Of a stretch of 64,000 nucleotides of DNA, positions 18,920 through 29,368 are shown piece by piece. The position numbers and the translations under genes were made by a program. The stretch is from Parietichytrium sp. I65-24A (lineage: Eukaryota; Sar; Bigyra; Thraustochytrida; Thraustochytriidae). The notes beneath the pieces were generated by a model. That model searched no databases, had not been told where the DNA came from, and saw only the letters and a list, made by a program, of their open reading frames with translations. Location: NCBI GenBank assembly GCA_012862575.1, contig BLSF01000105.1, positions 1 through 64,000 of the forward strand, in the 5' to 3' direction. The stretch's first letter is position 1; every line of letters begins with the position of its first letter.

Positions 18920-21900
18920 ATGCGCAAGTCCTCGCGGAACCGTCCCTCGTCGCGGGCGCCCGGGGACGGCGGCAAGGGTGATAAAGAGAAAGAGAGCGGC
19001 ACCACCGGGGACCTTGGCGTGGGCGCGCGTATGCGACGCGAGGACCGTCGGCGGGACAGGTCCGCGGGCGCCAAGGACCGCGTGGCCGAGGACCCTCTGG
19101 CGCGGCGCTGCCGCACGATCGAGATCCACCGCGGACAGCTGAAGCGGCTGATGGACAGGATCGTGAAAGCGGACAGGTATGGGCTGCTGACTGGGCCCGA
19201 GCTGGGCGGGCTGGCGCCTCTGAGCGAGGAAATGCCGACGCTGGGGCAGGTGCAGCAGAAGCTGGAGAGCGGGGAGTATTATTACGTGGGGCTGGACGAG
19301 GACGAGTGGATCTCGAGCAGGGCGGCGCTCAAGAGACTGGAGCGGCAAGGGCTGGAGGAAGGCAGGAAAGACCTGCGCAGAGAGGAGTTTCTGTACATCG
19401 ACTTTGACAAATTTGAGAGCGAGGTGCTCGCCGTGCCGCAGTTTGTGCTGGATACCGTCCCGCCGGACCCATCGGAAGATCCGCGAGCGTACCCGGGAAC
19501 CGCCAGGCGGATGTACGACTTTTGCAAAGAGAACATCGGCAACTTGCGAACGAGGCAGGATGAGGAGCTGAAGAAGATCCTCAACGAAGAGAGCCTCGAC
19601 CGACTGGCCCTGGAGAACCAAGAACCCGCAATGAGTGGCTGGCGCAAGCGCCCGTTTGAGCCACGAAATTACAAGGTGACTCAGCGTTATCAGCCCGTGG
19701 CTGGATTGGATGCGGATGAGGCGGAAAAGATGATGGTTCGGCTAGAGGCGGAGGGCGAGGTGAACAGATGGATCCCAACTCCTGGTGTCGATTTTGGCTT
19801 CAATGATGATGCCACAGGCGGCACTGGCGGCGGAACCACCTCGTGGGTCACAAAGCAAGTGGGCAAAGAAATCATCGAGACTGATACCTGGGGCATTGAC
19901 CCTTTTGCGAGGAGAAATATAATGATTGCCCTCGAATCGATTAAAGACTCCACCCTGAGGATGTCCCTCCCTCAGGTGCAGTGGTTTATTGAGGGCATGT
20001 TATTGCGCGAGATCAATATCCAGCCTTCTGATATCGCGTATGATATCACACACGCGCTGAATGCCATTAAAAAGAGGGCCCAGAAGGAGCTCGATGGTGG
20101 CGATGGCGGTGGCGATGGCGGTGGTGACGGGGCAAAGCCCTCCGAGCCCCCCACGGAACAGACTGACGTCGCCAACGTTCAGAGCACCAAGCCAGAAGGC
20201 GATACTGAGGGAAGCGTGCCCGCCGGAGAAGACACGGCAAGCGCGCAAAACGACAACGAGACGGCGGCAGAATCTAAGGGAGACGTTTCCGAGAATACCG
20301 CAACTGCTGCGCAAGAGGGAGACGAGGAGCCCAATGCGTCCAAAGAGCCGGAGACCAAGCCGGCCAAGTCGAAGAAAGCAAGCAGTTCCAGTTCCCGAAA
20401 ACGGCGTCGGCCCGATGTGGCGTTCGAGAATGTGATATGGACGTCCACGCGCTCACGAAGGAAACCTGACTTCTTTGAAGCCGTTCCGAAGGATGTAAAA
20501 CCGCAAACGGAGCAAGAGGAAGATGGTAGCAATGGGAAAGACGGCGACGCCGCGGAGGAGGAAGAAGAAGAAGACGATGAAGTGGACTCGGTGGATTTTC
20601 CGCCAAAAAGCCAGAGGAAGCGAACTCGGCTTGGCCGAGGACGCGGCTCCAGCTTGGACGAGAGCGAAGTTCCCGCGCCAACGAAGAAAACAAAGAGCAA
20701 GTCCAAATCAAGCAAAAAAAAGTCTTCTACCGCGAGTAAAAAGAAGTCTACATCTCGCAAACGCAAAGGGGGTTCTTCGTCGAAATCTTCCGGTCGGAAA
20801 CGTTCCAAAGCAACTGCTTCAGAACCAGAGGTGGAGGACGACGGGCTCGTTGGAACCCGCCTGTCAGTCTTCCGTCCTTTGGAGTGCGCCTGGTTTTGGG
20901 GCCGTATCGTGGCGTACACCAAGTCTCCAAGTGAGGAAGGGAAGCACCATCAGGTGATGTTTGATGACGGCAAGGAGGAGTGGATTGATATCGCCAAGCA
21001 AAGATGCGTGATTGAAAATCGGCGAGAGACAATTTATGACAAACGCATTCCACCCAAAGTATTAATCGCTGGCGTAGACGCCTTGCTGGATGCGCAAGAT
21101 AAATGGGGAACGCACAATTTTTGTGTGCATCCCAAGGGCACGGGGGTGGTCTGCTCTGCTGAGGTCATTCCCAAAGGTGATCTTGTAGGTTCTTACTATG
21201 GCGAGCTGTACCCGCTTTGGCTTTGGGAGCTCAAGGAGTCCCGGGAAGATGCGCTGCGTAAAGCAGCTCATCAGAGAAGCCACTCAGGCAAGGTAACATT
21301 GCCCGATTTCTGGAACATGCGTTTCGAGATCCCGCCGGAATCCAGGGACGGCCTCTACATGATGTACGCGGACGCAAAGTACAGTGGCTCCTTCACGAGT
21401 AGGCTCAGTCACAGCTGTCGCCCAAATTGCACCACTATGCTTGCCGAAATCAACGGGAGCTATCACATCGCGGTTCGTGCTTTGCGAGACATCGAGAAGA
21501 ACGAGGAACTCTGCATTGATTACAATTGCGTCACAGACAGCATCGAAGAGTTTCGCGCAGCCATTTGCCTGTGTGGCTCTGAAGGGTGCCGCGGGTCATT
21601 TTTGTACACGACAGGCGCGCAGCAGTACATGCAGGTGGTGAACAGGCGCCACCGGACCATCCACCGCGTGGCGATGCTTTTTGAAGCTTCCAGCGATGCG
21701 ACTTTTCTTGGCCCAAACTCTACCAAACAGGAGAGGGCGGCGACTACTGGGACAGAAAAGAAATCCCGCTCAAAGCAATCCAAGAAATCTCGTTCAAAGC
21801 GACCAAAGAAACCCGTGAAAGCTCCTGCAGTCGATCCTTACGAAGAAGAGATCTCTCAGGACTCTGAGATTCTGGGAATTGATGCCCATGGGCTTGATCC

Positions 21901-24900
21901 TGAGAGCAGGAAAAGGTTGGTTGCCTTTGGCTTGAAGCGAAACGCGCTAGAAGAATTGCCTCTGTGGCTTCTTCGTTATTGTGCCTTGGCACTACGTTTT
22001 GTTGAGCTCGAGCAACTAGAGCTTCCTGCTCGCTTGTTCCACGAAGAAGTCGCGCGCCGGAATGCGATCGTTGAAGCCGCTGGAGGTACAGTGGTGACTG
22101 CTGTAGGAGCTGATGGTGCGGGTAAAAATGGGGTACACGAATCGATGGACGACGGCGTAGTCAAAGACCTCTGGGAGAATGTACACAGGGAGTCCAAAGG
22201 CATTGCCTTGCAGAGAGTTTCCCATCTGCTTATCGCCCTAAGCAAGATCCGCCACAGGATGAATAACCGCATTGGGCTCGGACACTTTGGCGCTACTCGA
22301 GCCCTCTTGGATGACGTTGCAAATCTTGATGGCCAAAAGGTATCTCAGTTCGGCGCGTCGAGCCCCCGTGATGCGCACTCTGGTGTCCACGAAATGCGAA
22401 CAAAAGCCCTCATAGCTGAAAGTGGTGTCAAGCAGATGGAAAGGATTTGGTGGATTGGGGATCGCTGTGAGGCCAAGTGGTGCGGCGAAAGTGCTGGCGA
22501 GTACTCGGGCTGGTACCCGGGATCTATTATTTACATCCTCTCGGAACAGCAATTGACCGGGGCCAGCCGACAAAACAGCAAGGAGAGTTTTGAGCCCAAG
22601 GTGTATGTCCTGTACGATGACGGGGTAGTAGGCGAGGTGCCCATGGACGAAGAGTATTTGCGCCGGCCGGCATCGTCCCAGCAAGATGATGACGAAGACG
22701 GCAATGAAGATTCGTCAAGCCAATCCCCGAGCAAGGCAAGTGGCGACAAGGGTCTGCCCAAGGCGGAGGACCAAAAGAGCACGAGCAAGGACGAGTCTGA
22801 CGACTCACCCAACGGCGGACTGTGCGTGGAAGACCATCAGTGCCCGTTCAGACCCATGAGTGAAAAAGAAATCGCTAATGCTCTTTGGCGCGACAAATCT
22901 AACAGTGTTATTCAGCGTTTGCTGAGAATTTTGGAGGCCAAATGCTGCTTTGAGATCAAGCGTTGGCAGTGTGCAGACAATCCACAGCTCAAGTCTCCAT
23001 ACTGGTGGAACGTGGAGACTCGCGAGGTGAGCAAAACTCAGCCGAGCGCTGAGCTTCGCGAAGAAACGATCCAATATGTTCCGCCCGCGATAACCAAGAT
23101 CAAGAAGATGATCGAGACTCGCAAAGTTTCCTCCGCAAGCGATGCCCGTAAAGCCTTGGAGGTTGTGAGGGATTTACTTTTAAACATTCCCGCCTTTCGC
23201 CAGCGCGATGACATGATGGTGGAAATGGACGACTGGCTTGAGGAGGCTCATCAAAAGGCTATCGACATTCTCACATTTTATTGTCATACGCGAAATTTTT
23301 TTGTGTTCCTGGAGCCAGGACCATGTAAGGACAAACTAGATACCTGGCGAGGAGAACTGCTGGAGAGGCTTGAGAACACTGTCACGTTGCGGAACCCTCG
23401 TGGAGCAGCGCAAGCTGTCTCTGAGTCGGCAAATGATTCTGGCGATGGCAGTTCCGGTGAAATAGGGGCAAGTGGCAACGCGTTAGGCCAGCAAGCGTTT
23501 GCTGACAATGGTGTCGTGAAGAAGGAGAGTGAAGCCGCCAGCTCAGCTAGTGCGAAGGACGCTGTGGATCAAGTCCAGAACGGCGCAAGTCCCGGGGTCC
23601 CGGTGGTGGCCAAAACCGAGCCTACCGAATCGGCGGAGAATGCGACCAACGGGGTTGCACACGCCAACGCCGGTCGAGATGAGGCGGCTTCGAAATCGGG
23701 GGACCAGGGCAAAGAAGATGGTGGTAGGGGTGAACTCACAACGGCCGAGGGAGGTTCGAATGGGCAAGTCAAAACTGAAGTGCCTGAGAGCGCAGGGGCT
23801 GCGTCGATCTGGACCGGTGAAAGTGAAGCAGGCGTGCCGGTCAAGCGTCAGCTAGCTCGCCGCGTCAAAGAGCGCAAATTATGGGGTGAAGATGAAAGCG
23901 ATGTGAACAGCCGAATTTTAGCAAAGGTGGGAATCAATTTAGAGGGCCTTCACCACCACGAAAGCAGTATTGTGGCGTGTATCTTAGGCTGGCTTGACCA
24001 GAAAGAGGAGTCTATGAACCTCATCAACATGATGGGCTCTGCATCTCTTCCCGAGATTGAAAGCGCATATGCCTTCCCGCGGCGCTCCAAATCGTCGAGA
24101 GCAGATTATGTGTATCCCGCACCGTACCTGAACACGAGTCGTCCGAAACTTCTCAAGCAGCTGCTTCACAAGACCAAGCGTTATGAAGAATGGGATGCCG
24201 AGGTAAAGGAAAGTTTTCCATCGGTGCAAGCAGCTCTTGCAGAGGAAGAAGCGGAGTTTCAATTGCCTCCGACCAGGCTTTTCGGCAGTCCAGTGATGGA
24301 TGCTGCTATTGCGGACAATAGGGACTACACGAGGCTCTCGTTGAGCTTGGAGGGGTCACTGCAAGATGTGTACGCCAACAAGCTTCTCGAGGAGCTGGAA
24401 AAGCCGGCCAGCAATCGCGGAACGGTGATCTTTAACTCTCTAAGCTCCTCTCTCAAAGTAATTCGGCGGCCGGACCCTGTTTCTGCTACAAGTACAATGC
24501 CGACCGGGGACCCCAATGACGACCCTGGTCTTGTGCCCCCACCGCCTCCCATGCTAGAGCAAAGCACGTGGGTACTGTGCGAACGATGCGAAAAGTGGCG
24601 CAAGCTGCCACCTGGATGCACTGGCGCTGAGCTTGAAGATCCGTTCTATTGCGAGCACCTCTCTTCAATCGATCCTTTGCACAGCAACTGCTCTATTGCA
24701 GAGGAGGCCACGCCCAAGGGCGAGCGCACGCTAAAGTGGGGTTATGGGATCAACGATGTTGACGATCTGGAGGTTGGTCATAGAGTGGACGCGTACTGTC
24801 GGAAACGGCGCAAGTGGTTTCCATGCGAGGTTGTTGGTGCAAAACCTGATTCGCTGCAAGTCCAGTATCCCAAGTCCGCTGGTCTTTCTGAGGAGGCCTC

Positions 24901-26059
24901 CTTGGAGTGGCTTCCGCGAAGGCCGCCTGCAGGGGAGTTGCCATCCCTCAACCCGCTTCACACACTCACAACCAAATCTGACGATGACCTGGCGACCGGG
25001 CAAAATTACATCGAGATCGAGCGGAAGGAAATGAGCAAGTTTGGCCCAAGGCCAAGCTCAAGGGAGTATGCGGTGCATCTCAAGGACATGCAGTTTGCGA
25101 AAAACATCCAAAACGCGGTACTAGCTGTGATGGTAGACCTCGTTTCTCGAGTGAGCGAAGACAATGGCGAGCCTCTGGGCCGCGTGACGGTCAAGCTTCG
25201 GCGAAAGTCGTTGGGTCGTAGTCAGGTTCCTGGGCGTAGTGGAAGGTCCAACTCGTCGGTGGGCGGGGCGGATACGAGGAGCTCCAGCGCAGCGATAAAG
25301 GCCTCTGCCGCGGGGAGCGAGGTTTCGCAGCAGCCTACCACAATTTCAGAAAGCCGTGCAAAACAGCATCAGCGCGATGCGATCTTCCAGTTCTTCAAAG
25401 AAATGAAACATCTATATGGAAGCGGAATTTCGTTCCAAGACATGATGCAACAAGCGGAGCTATTATCCGATCAACAATTTGAGTATTGGAACCCAAACCT
25501 TTGGACGTCCACCCCGTACGCGAGCTGGTTGGATGAAATTCATGACGAGGACATTGGTTACGATGATGATGACGTTATGGATTACGAGAAGGACGAGAGG
25601 TTCGTTTTGGAGGGGATTGTCGCAGAAACGCCCTACGGGAGTGGCGTGGTCGTGAGACGCGTAGGCCCACGCAGATATCTTGTTGCGATCCAGCCTCCGG
25701 TCGGAATGCAAGTCTCGACGCCATATGGAGATGGCGAGGTCATCGAGAGAGACGAGAGTGGCAAGGTGTGTGTACAGTTGAAGTGGGGAAAGTGCTACCT
25801 CCCCGATTTCGCAGCTCTTGTCGAGATGTATTTTGCTCTGCCCGTCACTCCATTCGTTTGCGCAAGAGCTACCGGTGCAGACTTGGATGAGTCAGTGTTG
25901 AAAAAGAAGCCCCAGGTGGTACCAACGTCATCCTCGACCCCAATCCCGAAGAGCCCCAATTCACTACCCGCACTTGGCCTCGAACGTCAGATTTCGGCGT
26001 TCTCCACGGCATCTTCGACCATGTCCATCGACTCCACAGAGCACCCAAGTAAAAAATGA
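18920..26059 (+). CDS. ATXR3: Histone H3K4 methyltransferase of the ATXR3/SDG2 type (SET, post-SET, CW, Tudor-like)
   Basis: This single exon encodes 2379 residues, close to plant ATXR3/SDG2, the main H3K4 trimethylase. The SET domain (about 728-875) shows GDLVGSYYGELYPLW, SHSCRPNCTTM (about 828) and ELCIDYNCVT, followed by the post-SET cysteines CLCGSEGCRGS (about 883). SYYGELYP and CLCGSEGCRGS match the ATXR3 subfamily rather than Trithorax/SET1. A Tudor-like segment precedes SET (about 642-700, ending FDDGKEEWID), and others follow (about 1177-1250 and 1953-2015). A CW zinc finger lies at about 1881-1925 (WVLCERCEKWRKLP), which reads H3K4 methylation in other proteins. Two PYG-GV/PYGDGEV repeats lie near 2237 and 2267. 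Disordered Ser/Lys/Glu-rich and Gly-Asp repeat regions link the domains. The first ATG is used. Confidence 0.92.
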   Translation: MRKSSRNRPSSRAPGDGGKGDKEKESGTTGDLGVGARMRREDRRRDRSAGAKDRVAEDPLARRCRTIEIHRGQLKRLMDRIVKADRYGLLTGPELGGLAPLSEEMPTLGQVQQKLESGEYYYVGLDEDEWISSRAALKRLERQGLEEGRKDLRREEFLYIDFDKFESEVLAVPQFVLDTVPPDPSEDPRAYPGTARRMYDFCKENIGNLRTRQDEELKKILNEESLDRLALENQEPAMSGWRKRPFEPRNYKVTQRYQPVAGLDADEAEKMMVRLEAEGEVNRWIPTPGVDFGFNDDATGGTGGGTTSWVTKQVGKEIIETDTWGIDPFARRNIMIALESIKDSTLRMSLPQVQWFIEGMLLREINIQPSDIAYDITHALNAIKKRAQKELDGGDGGGDGGGDGAKPSEPPTEQTDVANVQSTKPEGDTEGSVPAGEDTASAQNDNETAAESKGDVSENTATAAQEGDEEPNASKEPETKPAKSKKASSSSSRKRRRPDVAFENVIWTSTRSRRKPDFFEAVPKDVKPQTEQEEDGSNGKDGDAAEEEEEEDDEVDSVDFPPKSQRKRTRLGRGRGSSLDESEVPAPTKKTKSKSKSSKKKSSTASKKKSTSRKRKGGSSSKSSGRKRSKATASEPEVEDDGLVGTRLSVFRPLECAWFWGRIVAYTKSPSEEGKHHQVMFDDGKEEWIDIAKQRCVIENRRETIYDKRIPPKVLIAGVDALLDAQDKWGTHNFCVHPKGTGVVCSAEVIPKGDLVGSYYGELYPLWLWELKESREDALRKAAHQRSHSGKVTLPDFWNMRFEIPPESRDGLYMMYADAKYSGSFTSRLSHSCRPNCTTMLAEINGSYHIAVRALRDIEKNEELCIDYNCVTDSIEEFRAAICLCGSEGCRGSFLYTTGAQQYMQVVNRRHRTIHRVAMLFEASSDATFLGPNSTKQERAATTGTEKKSRSKQSKKSRSKRPKKPVKAPAVDPYEEEISQDSEILGIDAHGLDPESRKRLVAFGLKRNALEELPLWLLRYCALALRFVELEQLELPARLFHEEVARRNAIVEAAGGTVVTAVGADGAGKNGVHESMDDGVVKDLWENVHRESKGIALQRVSHLLIALSKIRHRMNNRIGLGHFGATRALLDDVANLDGQKVSQFGASSPRDAHSGVHEMRTKALIAESGVKQMERIWWIGDRCEAKWCGESAGEYSGWYPGSIIYILSEQQLTGASRQNSKESFEPKVYVLYDDGVVGEVPMDEEYLRRPASSQQDDDEDGNEDSSSQSPSKASGDKGLPKAEDQKSTSKDESDDSPNGGLCVEDHQCPFRPMSEKEIANALWRDKSNSVIQRLLRILEAKCCFEIKRWQCADNPQLKSPYWWNVETREVSKTQPSAELREETIQYVPPAITKIKKMIETRKVSSASDARKALEVVRDLLLNIPAFRQRDDMMVEMDDWLEEAHQKAIDILTFYCHTRNFFVFLEPGPCKDKLDTWRGELLERLENTVTLRNPRGAAQAVSESANDSGDGSSGEIGASGNALGQQAFADNGVVKKESEAASSASAKDAVDQVQNGASPGVPVVAKTEPTESAENATNGVAHANAGRDEAASKSGDQGKEDGGRGELTTAEGGSNGQVKTEVPESAGAASIWTGESEAGVPVKRQLARRVKERKLWGEDESDVNSRILAKVGINLEGLHHHESSIVACILGWLDQKEESMNLINMMGSASLPEIESAYAFPRRSKSSRADYVYPAPYLNTSRPKLLKQLLHKTKRYEEWDAEVKESFPSVQAALAEEEAEFQLPPTRLFGSPVMDAAIADNRDYTRLSLSLEGSLQDVYANKLLEELEKPASNRGTVIFNSLSSSLKVIRRPDPVSATSTMPTGDPNDDPGLVPPPPPMLEQSTWVLCERCEKWRKLPPGCTGAELEDPFYCEHLSSIDPLHSNCSIAEEATPKGERTLKWGYGINDVDDLEVGHRVDAYCRKRRKWFPCEVVGAKPDSLQVQYPKSAGLSEEASLEWLPRRPPAGELPSLNPLHTLTTKSDDDLATGQNYIEIERKEMSKFGPRPSSREYAVHLKDMQFAKNIQNAVLAVMVDLVSRVSEDNGEPLGRVTVKLRRKSLGRSQVPGRSGRSNSSVGGADTRSSSAAIKASAAGSEVSQQPTTISESRAKQHQRDAIFQFFKEMKHLYGSGISFQDMMQQAELLSDQQFEYWNPNLWTSTPYASWLDEIHDEDIGYDDDDVMDYEKDERFVLEGIVAETPYGSGVVVRRVGPRRYLVAIQPPVGMQVSTPYGDGEVIERDESGKVCVQLKWGKCYLPDFAALVEMYFALPVTPFVCARATGADLDESVLKKKPQVVPTSSSTPIPKSPNSLPALGLERQISAFSTASSTMSIDSTEHPSKK

Positions 26060-26725
26060 CAGTAATTTCCCTTACACTTTTGACTTTTCCTTGGTTTGAT
26101 CTGAGCCAAACTAAGGGGGTTTTACCTTATAGCCAAACGAACACACGCAATTCCAGTGCTCTCTCTTCCCTTAGCTGTGCATTAGTGCTAGGACTCTTGA
26201 ACCCGGTAAAGTTTTCGATCTTTTTGGAGTATACTACCCTAGTCCCTGTAGATGATTGATAGTGACTATCACGATCAAGATTTCTCCGACTTTAGGTTAT
26301 GCGTTAGGTGAGGCCAAGTGGTTTGCATGCCACACGAACTCCGAAGTGCAAGCTGAACGCCGACTGTGAACTCTTGACTTAATTTTATTCTGAACAAACA
26401 AAGAAAGAGAGATTTTCTTGTGGTTGTGTAAACTGTGAGCGTTGGTTGGCAATTCAATGTAGTGAGCAAGAGAGGGAAAACTGTTTGCCAATCACGGCCC
26501 ATGACCGCGAAATTGGTGGCAGATGTAGCTTTGCGTTTGCTTTCATGGCGCGATCGTTCTTGAGAGTCTTGAGAGACGCTTTTACACGGTGTGTGCGCCT
26601 CGTATACTAGTCCTGGACCCGGCGGAAACAAAGTCAAAAGCACTTTGCTTCAAAAAGTGACGCAAGACGCAGTCCAAAAGTGTCGCATTCTGTTTTGCTC
26701 TAGTGCACGCGGGAGTCGGTACCTG

Positions 26726-26740
26726 TACTCATTGTCAGTA
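26726..26740 (+). promoter_or_regulatory. Near-copy of the 15-bp element (TACTCATTGTCAGTA)
   Basis: One mismatch from TACTCACTGTCAGTA. No recognised gene starts downstream within 250 bp on the + strand, although an ATG opening an 18-codon basic peptide lies at 26960. Confidence 0.35.
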
Positions 26741-27300
26741 CTTTACCGCCAGTGTGGGAGCTTCCCGTCACGTCACCTCGTATGCAGTTGGAAAAGTGAA
26801 AAACTTGAACCTCTGCACATATAATTGGTATCCAAGTGTACACCAGCGTCAATTCTCGAAATGGGCAGTCACGGAAAGCGCGCAAACTATATCCGTCTTT
26901 GAAGCCTCTGATAATCAAGTGCGGCCGATGCATTGGGCGAAGAGAGCGCCGCGTGGGAGATGTCGGGGAAGCAAAAAGAGCTGAAGAGAATCAAACGGGG
27001 TTCCAGAGGTGATTAGGTCTTTTGAGAGTGGAGGAGGAATATACGGCACATCCGGGGACGTACGGCGATCGCGCAGACTTGCATTTCATCTCGCTTCGAG
27101 AGACCTTTTCGACATCAACATCGAGAGGGCAAATGAACTGGTTCACCAGAGTGAGCATAGATTTCGGCGCTCGCTGCTTAAAGTTCAAAGCATTTTCAGA
27201 ACTGTACAAGCCCTCGCGCAGCTGAGTTTGCCGAAATATATCGAGAATGGTTGGGCTAACTGAGAGACTAACAAAGGAGGTGAGGGCAGGGAGGAAAGAG

Positions 27301-27358
27301 GGCAGGCACACGAGTAGGTAGGCAGGCAGCAAGGCAGGCAGCAGCAATGCAGGCAGGC
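27301..27358. repeat. GGCAGGCA-type short tandem repeat
   Basis: Degenerate GGCA/GCAG units are repeated over about 58 bp, beyond the 3' end of the Gln-rich gene. The frame on the opposite strand is a Leu/Cys/Pro-rich repeat translation, not a gene. Confidence 0.6.
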
Positions 27359-27700
27359 AATTTCATCGGTCATCAACATCATCGTCTGAGTCATTGTCAA
27401 CAGCCGGGAAGAAGGTCTTTTAAAGAATGCGTGGCGACAGCGAGCCGCAGCAAACAATAGGTGGGGTGGGCTGGGGCGGGCTGGACAGGGTGAGTAAGTG
27501 AGTGAGGTGGGCAAATGGGAGAACAGAGGCACTGCACCTCCAGGTCGTATTCCCAGTCTAATCACACCTTGCGGCGGCGCGCAGTTGCGCGTGAAGGAGA
27601 AATCGCGCGCACAAGCAAGGCGAAAAAAGCAGTGGTCGGCGCGAGACCACGTCCCTGTCCCGCCCCTTCGCATTAGCAACCCACCTCCACCACAAACAAA

Positions 27701-29368
27701 CTAATGACCCATGTACTTGCGAGCGTTGGGCAGGTCGTGAGAGGAAGGCAAAAAGGCACTCTCGGTCCTCGGGTCGACGTTGCTGTTAGCCCTCGCGGCT
27801 CCGGCTCGCCTACGTTTAACCGGAGCGGGAATGGACTCGTGGGCATCAGGGTGGTCAACATCAGCTTCAGGAGACTGCGAGTGACCGTCCGCGGAAGCAG
27901 AGGCAGCGTCGTCGTCCTCGTCGTCCTCGTCATGCGCTCGCTTGCTAGAGCCACGTACCTGGCGCTCATGAAAGCCCTTTGCGCGGAGCCCTTTCAGGCC
28001 GATGTTGATCTGTCTATCCGTTCCTTCATAGCATCGGCCCTCAAAGCATGGCCATACTCGCTTCTTGCGGAGTTCTTTCAGCAACGACTCCTCAATATGC
28101 TTGGGGAAACTAAGGCTTGCCCTGTCCGAGACCGTCACGTGTGATATGATTGTTTTCCTAAAACACTCCTCTGGGTATCTGGGTTTTCTGCGACGAGACG
28201 ACATCCACTTTTCAAAACAAGCGCGGGATAGCATGCCACTTGTATCGATGTGTTCTCCACCCTGAGCATTGGTCCTGGTGCGCACATAACTTAGAAACAC
28301 CTCGAGGGAGGTGAGATTTGAGGTTCGGAAACCCTCTTCTATGGTGGACTTCTTTTTTGACCTCTTGCCCTTTCCTGTGCCTTCCTGTTCGCCCCCCTTG
28401 GTGCGGTCGCCCTTCTTTTTGCTGATTGCAGCGCCACCCTCGTGAAAGAGAAGGGTGCCCGGTTCCCTCTTATTGATCAATTGCGAGCTAGGAGACGCTG
28501 ACGACGGATTGTTCCACATTGGGCTCTGGCCGGGCCGCAAGAGGGGGAAACCTGAGGGTCCCGAAGCAATCGACTGTGGGAGTACGCCTTGCTGGTGATG
28601 AGGGGGAAGACCTCTTCGAACAGCGCTCTGCACCTGCCATTGCGCCTGATTGTGTTTCATGGCCTCATGTTCTATGGCTGTGAACTGTTGGTCGTTTGAA
28701 AACATTAGCTGTGGGTTAGAATGGAAGCCTGCGAAAGCATCGGTGGGGCTGCCCTTGCCGATTCGCAAAGAGTGTTGCTGGTGGTGCTGCTGCTGTTGCT
28801 GGTGCGCGTGCTGGGTATGTTGTTGCTGGTGCTGGTGTTGCTGTGATTGCAGATGCTGTTGTAATTGTTGCTGCTGCTGTTGCCACAGATACGGAGTCTG
28901 CGAAGACGCCAGCGCAGCTTGATGCGCCTGCCTCTTGCGGTTCATTGCTTCCCACGTGGCATCGGCCCCTCGGTGAGAGCCTGTTGACTTATCGTGAAAC
29001 CCATAGCCGGTGTGGTGCGGCAAGTGGATGCCTTGCGTCTGGTGGTTTGCGTGTTGCTGCTGTGAGTTGTAAACGTACTGGGAGTAGTTGGGGTGATTCC
29101 CATTCCCCGCAGGCGAAGGTTGCAGGTCCTGAAGGAGGTTGAGAAGCAGATCGTCGTCCGCGGGCTCACCCGTCGCGACGTAGGGCGGTGCTTGATTGCC
29201 AGACATTTGAGCAGGCGGTCTGGCGGGTTGGCCTGCGATAGCACGCCTCAGCTGCTCTGCTCGTCGCGAGCTAAGATCTTTAGCCGAAGGAGGTTGTGTG
29301 TTGAAGGAAGGCAAGGCGGTGAATGCACGGGAAGGAACTACTGGATTATCTTCTTGCAACTGACCCAT
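27701..29368 (-). CDS. Gln/His-rich nuclear-type protein of unknown function
   Basis: I do not recognise this 555-residue protein. The N-terminal 110 residues are Pro/Ala/Gln-rich with a possible acidic/Leu motif (DDDLLLNLLQDL, about 72-83). Residues about 160-200 are a dense poly-Gln/His tract, and a basic Lys/Gly-rich linker sits near 318-345. A compact conserved-looking segment (about 348-470) contains LEVFLSYVRTRT, FEKWMSSRRRKPRYPEECF and KRVWPCFEGRCYEG. An acidic patch DEDDEDDDAAS and a bipartite-like KRRR basic cluster are near the end. This make-up suits a transcriptional co-regulator or RNA-binding scaffold, but no domain is assigned. The ATG is the first in frame. The gene is intronless. 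Confidence 0.7.
   Translation of the reverse strand: MGQLQEDNPVVPSRAFTALPSFNTQPPSAKDLSSRRAEQLRRAIAGQPARPPAQMSGNQAPPYVATGEPADDDLLLNLLQDLQPSPAGNGNHPNYSQYVYNSQQQHANHQTQGIHLPHHTGYGFHDKSTGSHRGADATWEAMNRKRQAHQAALASSQTPYLWQQQQQQLQQHLQSQQHQHQQQHTQHAHQQQQQHHQQHSLRIGKGSPTDAFAGFHSNPQLMFSNDQQFTAIEHEAMKHNQAQWQVQSAVRRGLPPHHQQGVLPQSIASGPSGFPLLRPGQSPMWNNPSSASPSSQLINKREPGTLLFHEGGAAISKKKGDRTKGGEQEGTGKGKRSKKKSTIEEGFRTSNLTSLEVFLSYVRTRTNAQGGEHIDTSGMLSRACFEKWMSSRRRKPRYPEECFRKTIISHVTVSDRASLSFPKHIEESLLKELRKKRVWPCFEGRCYEGTDRQINIGLKGLRAKGFHERQVRGSSKRAHDEDDEDDDAASASADGHSQSPEADVDHPDAHESIPAPVKRRRAGAARANSNVDPRTESAFLPSSHDLPNARKYMGH

Larger units (their letters stand above)
26060..27700. other. Spacer between the SET-domain gene and the Gln-rich gene
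   Basis: This is about 1.6 kb without a recognised gene. It holds the two convergent 3' ends, a near-copy of the 15-bp element (26726-26740) and GGCAGGCA-type repeats (27301-27358). An ATG-less open stretch (26981-27263, +) looks moderately protein-like, and the ATG at 26960 opens a short basic peptide. Neither can be called a gene. Confidence 0.5.

Noticed and set aside
18758-19621. 287-codon minus frame over the start of the SET-domain gene
   Set aside because: Arises from codon bias of the sense gene; no domain.
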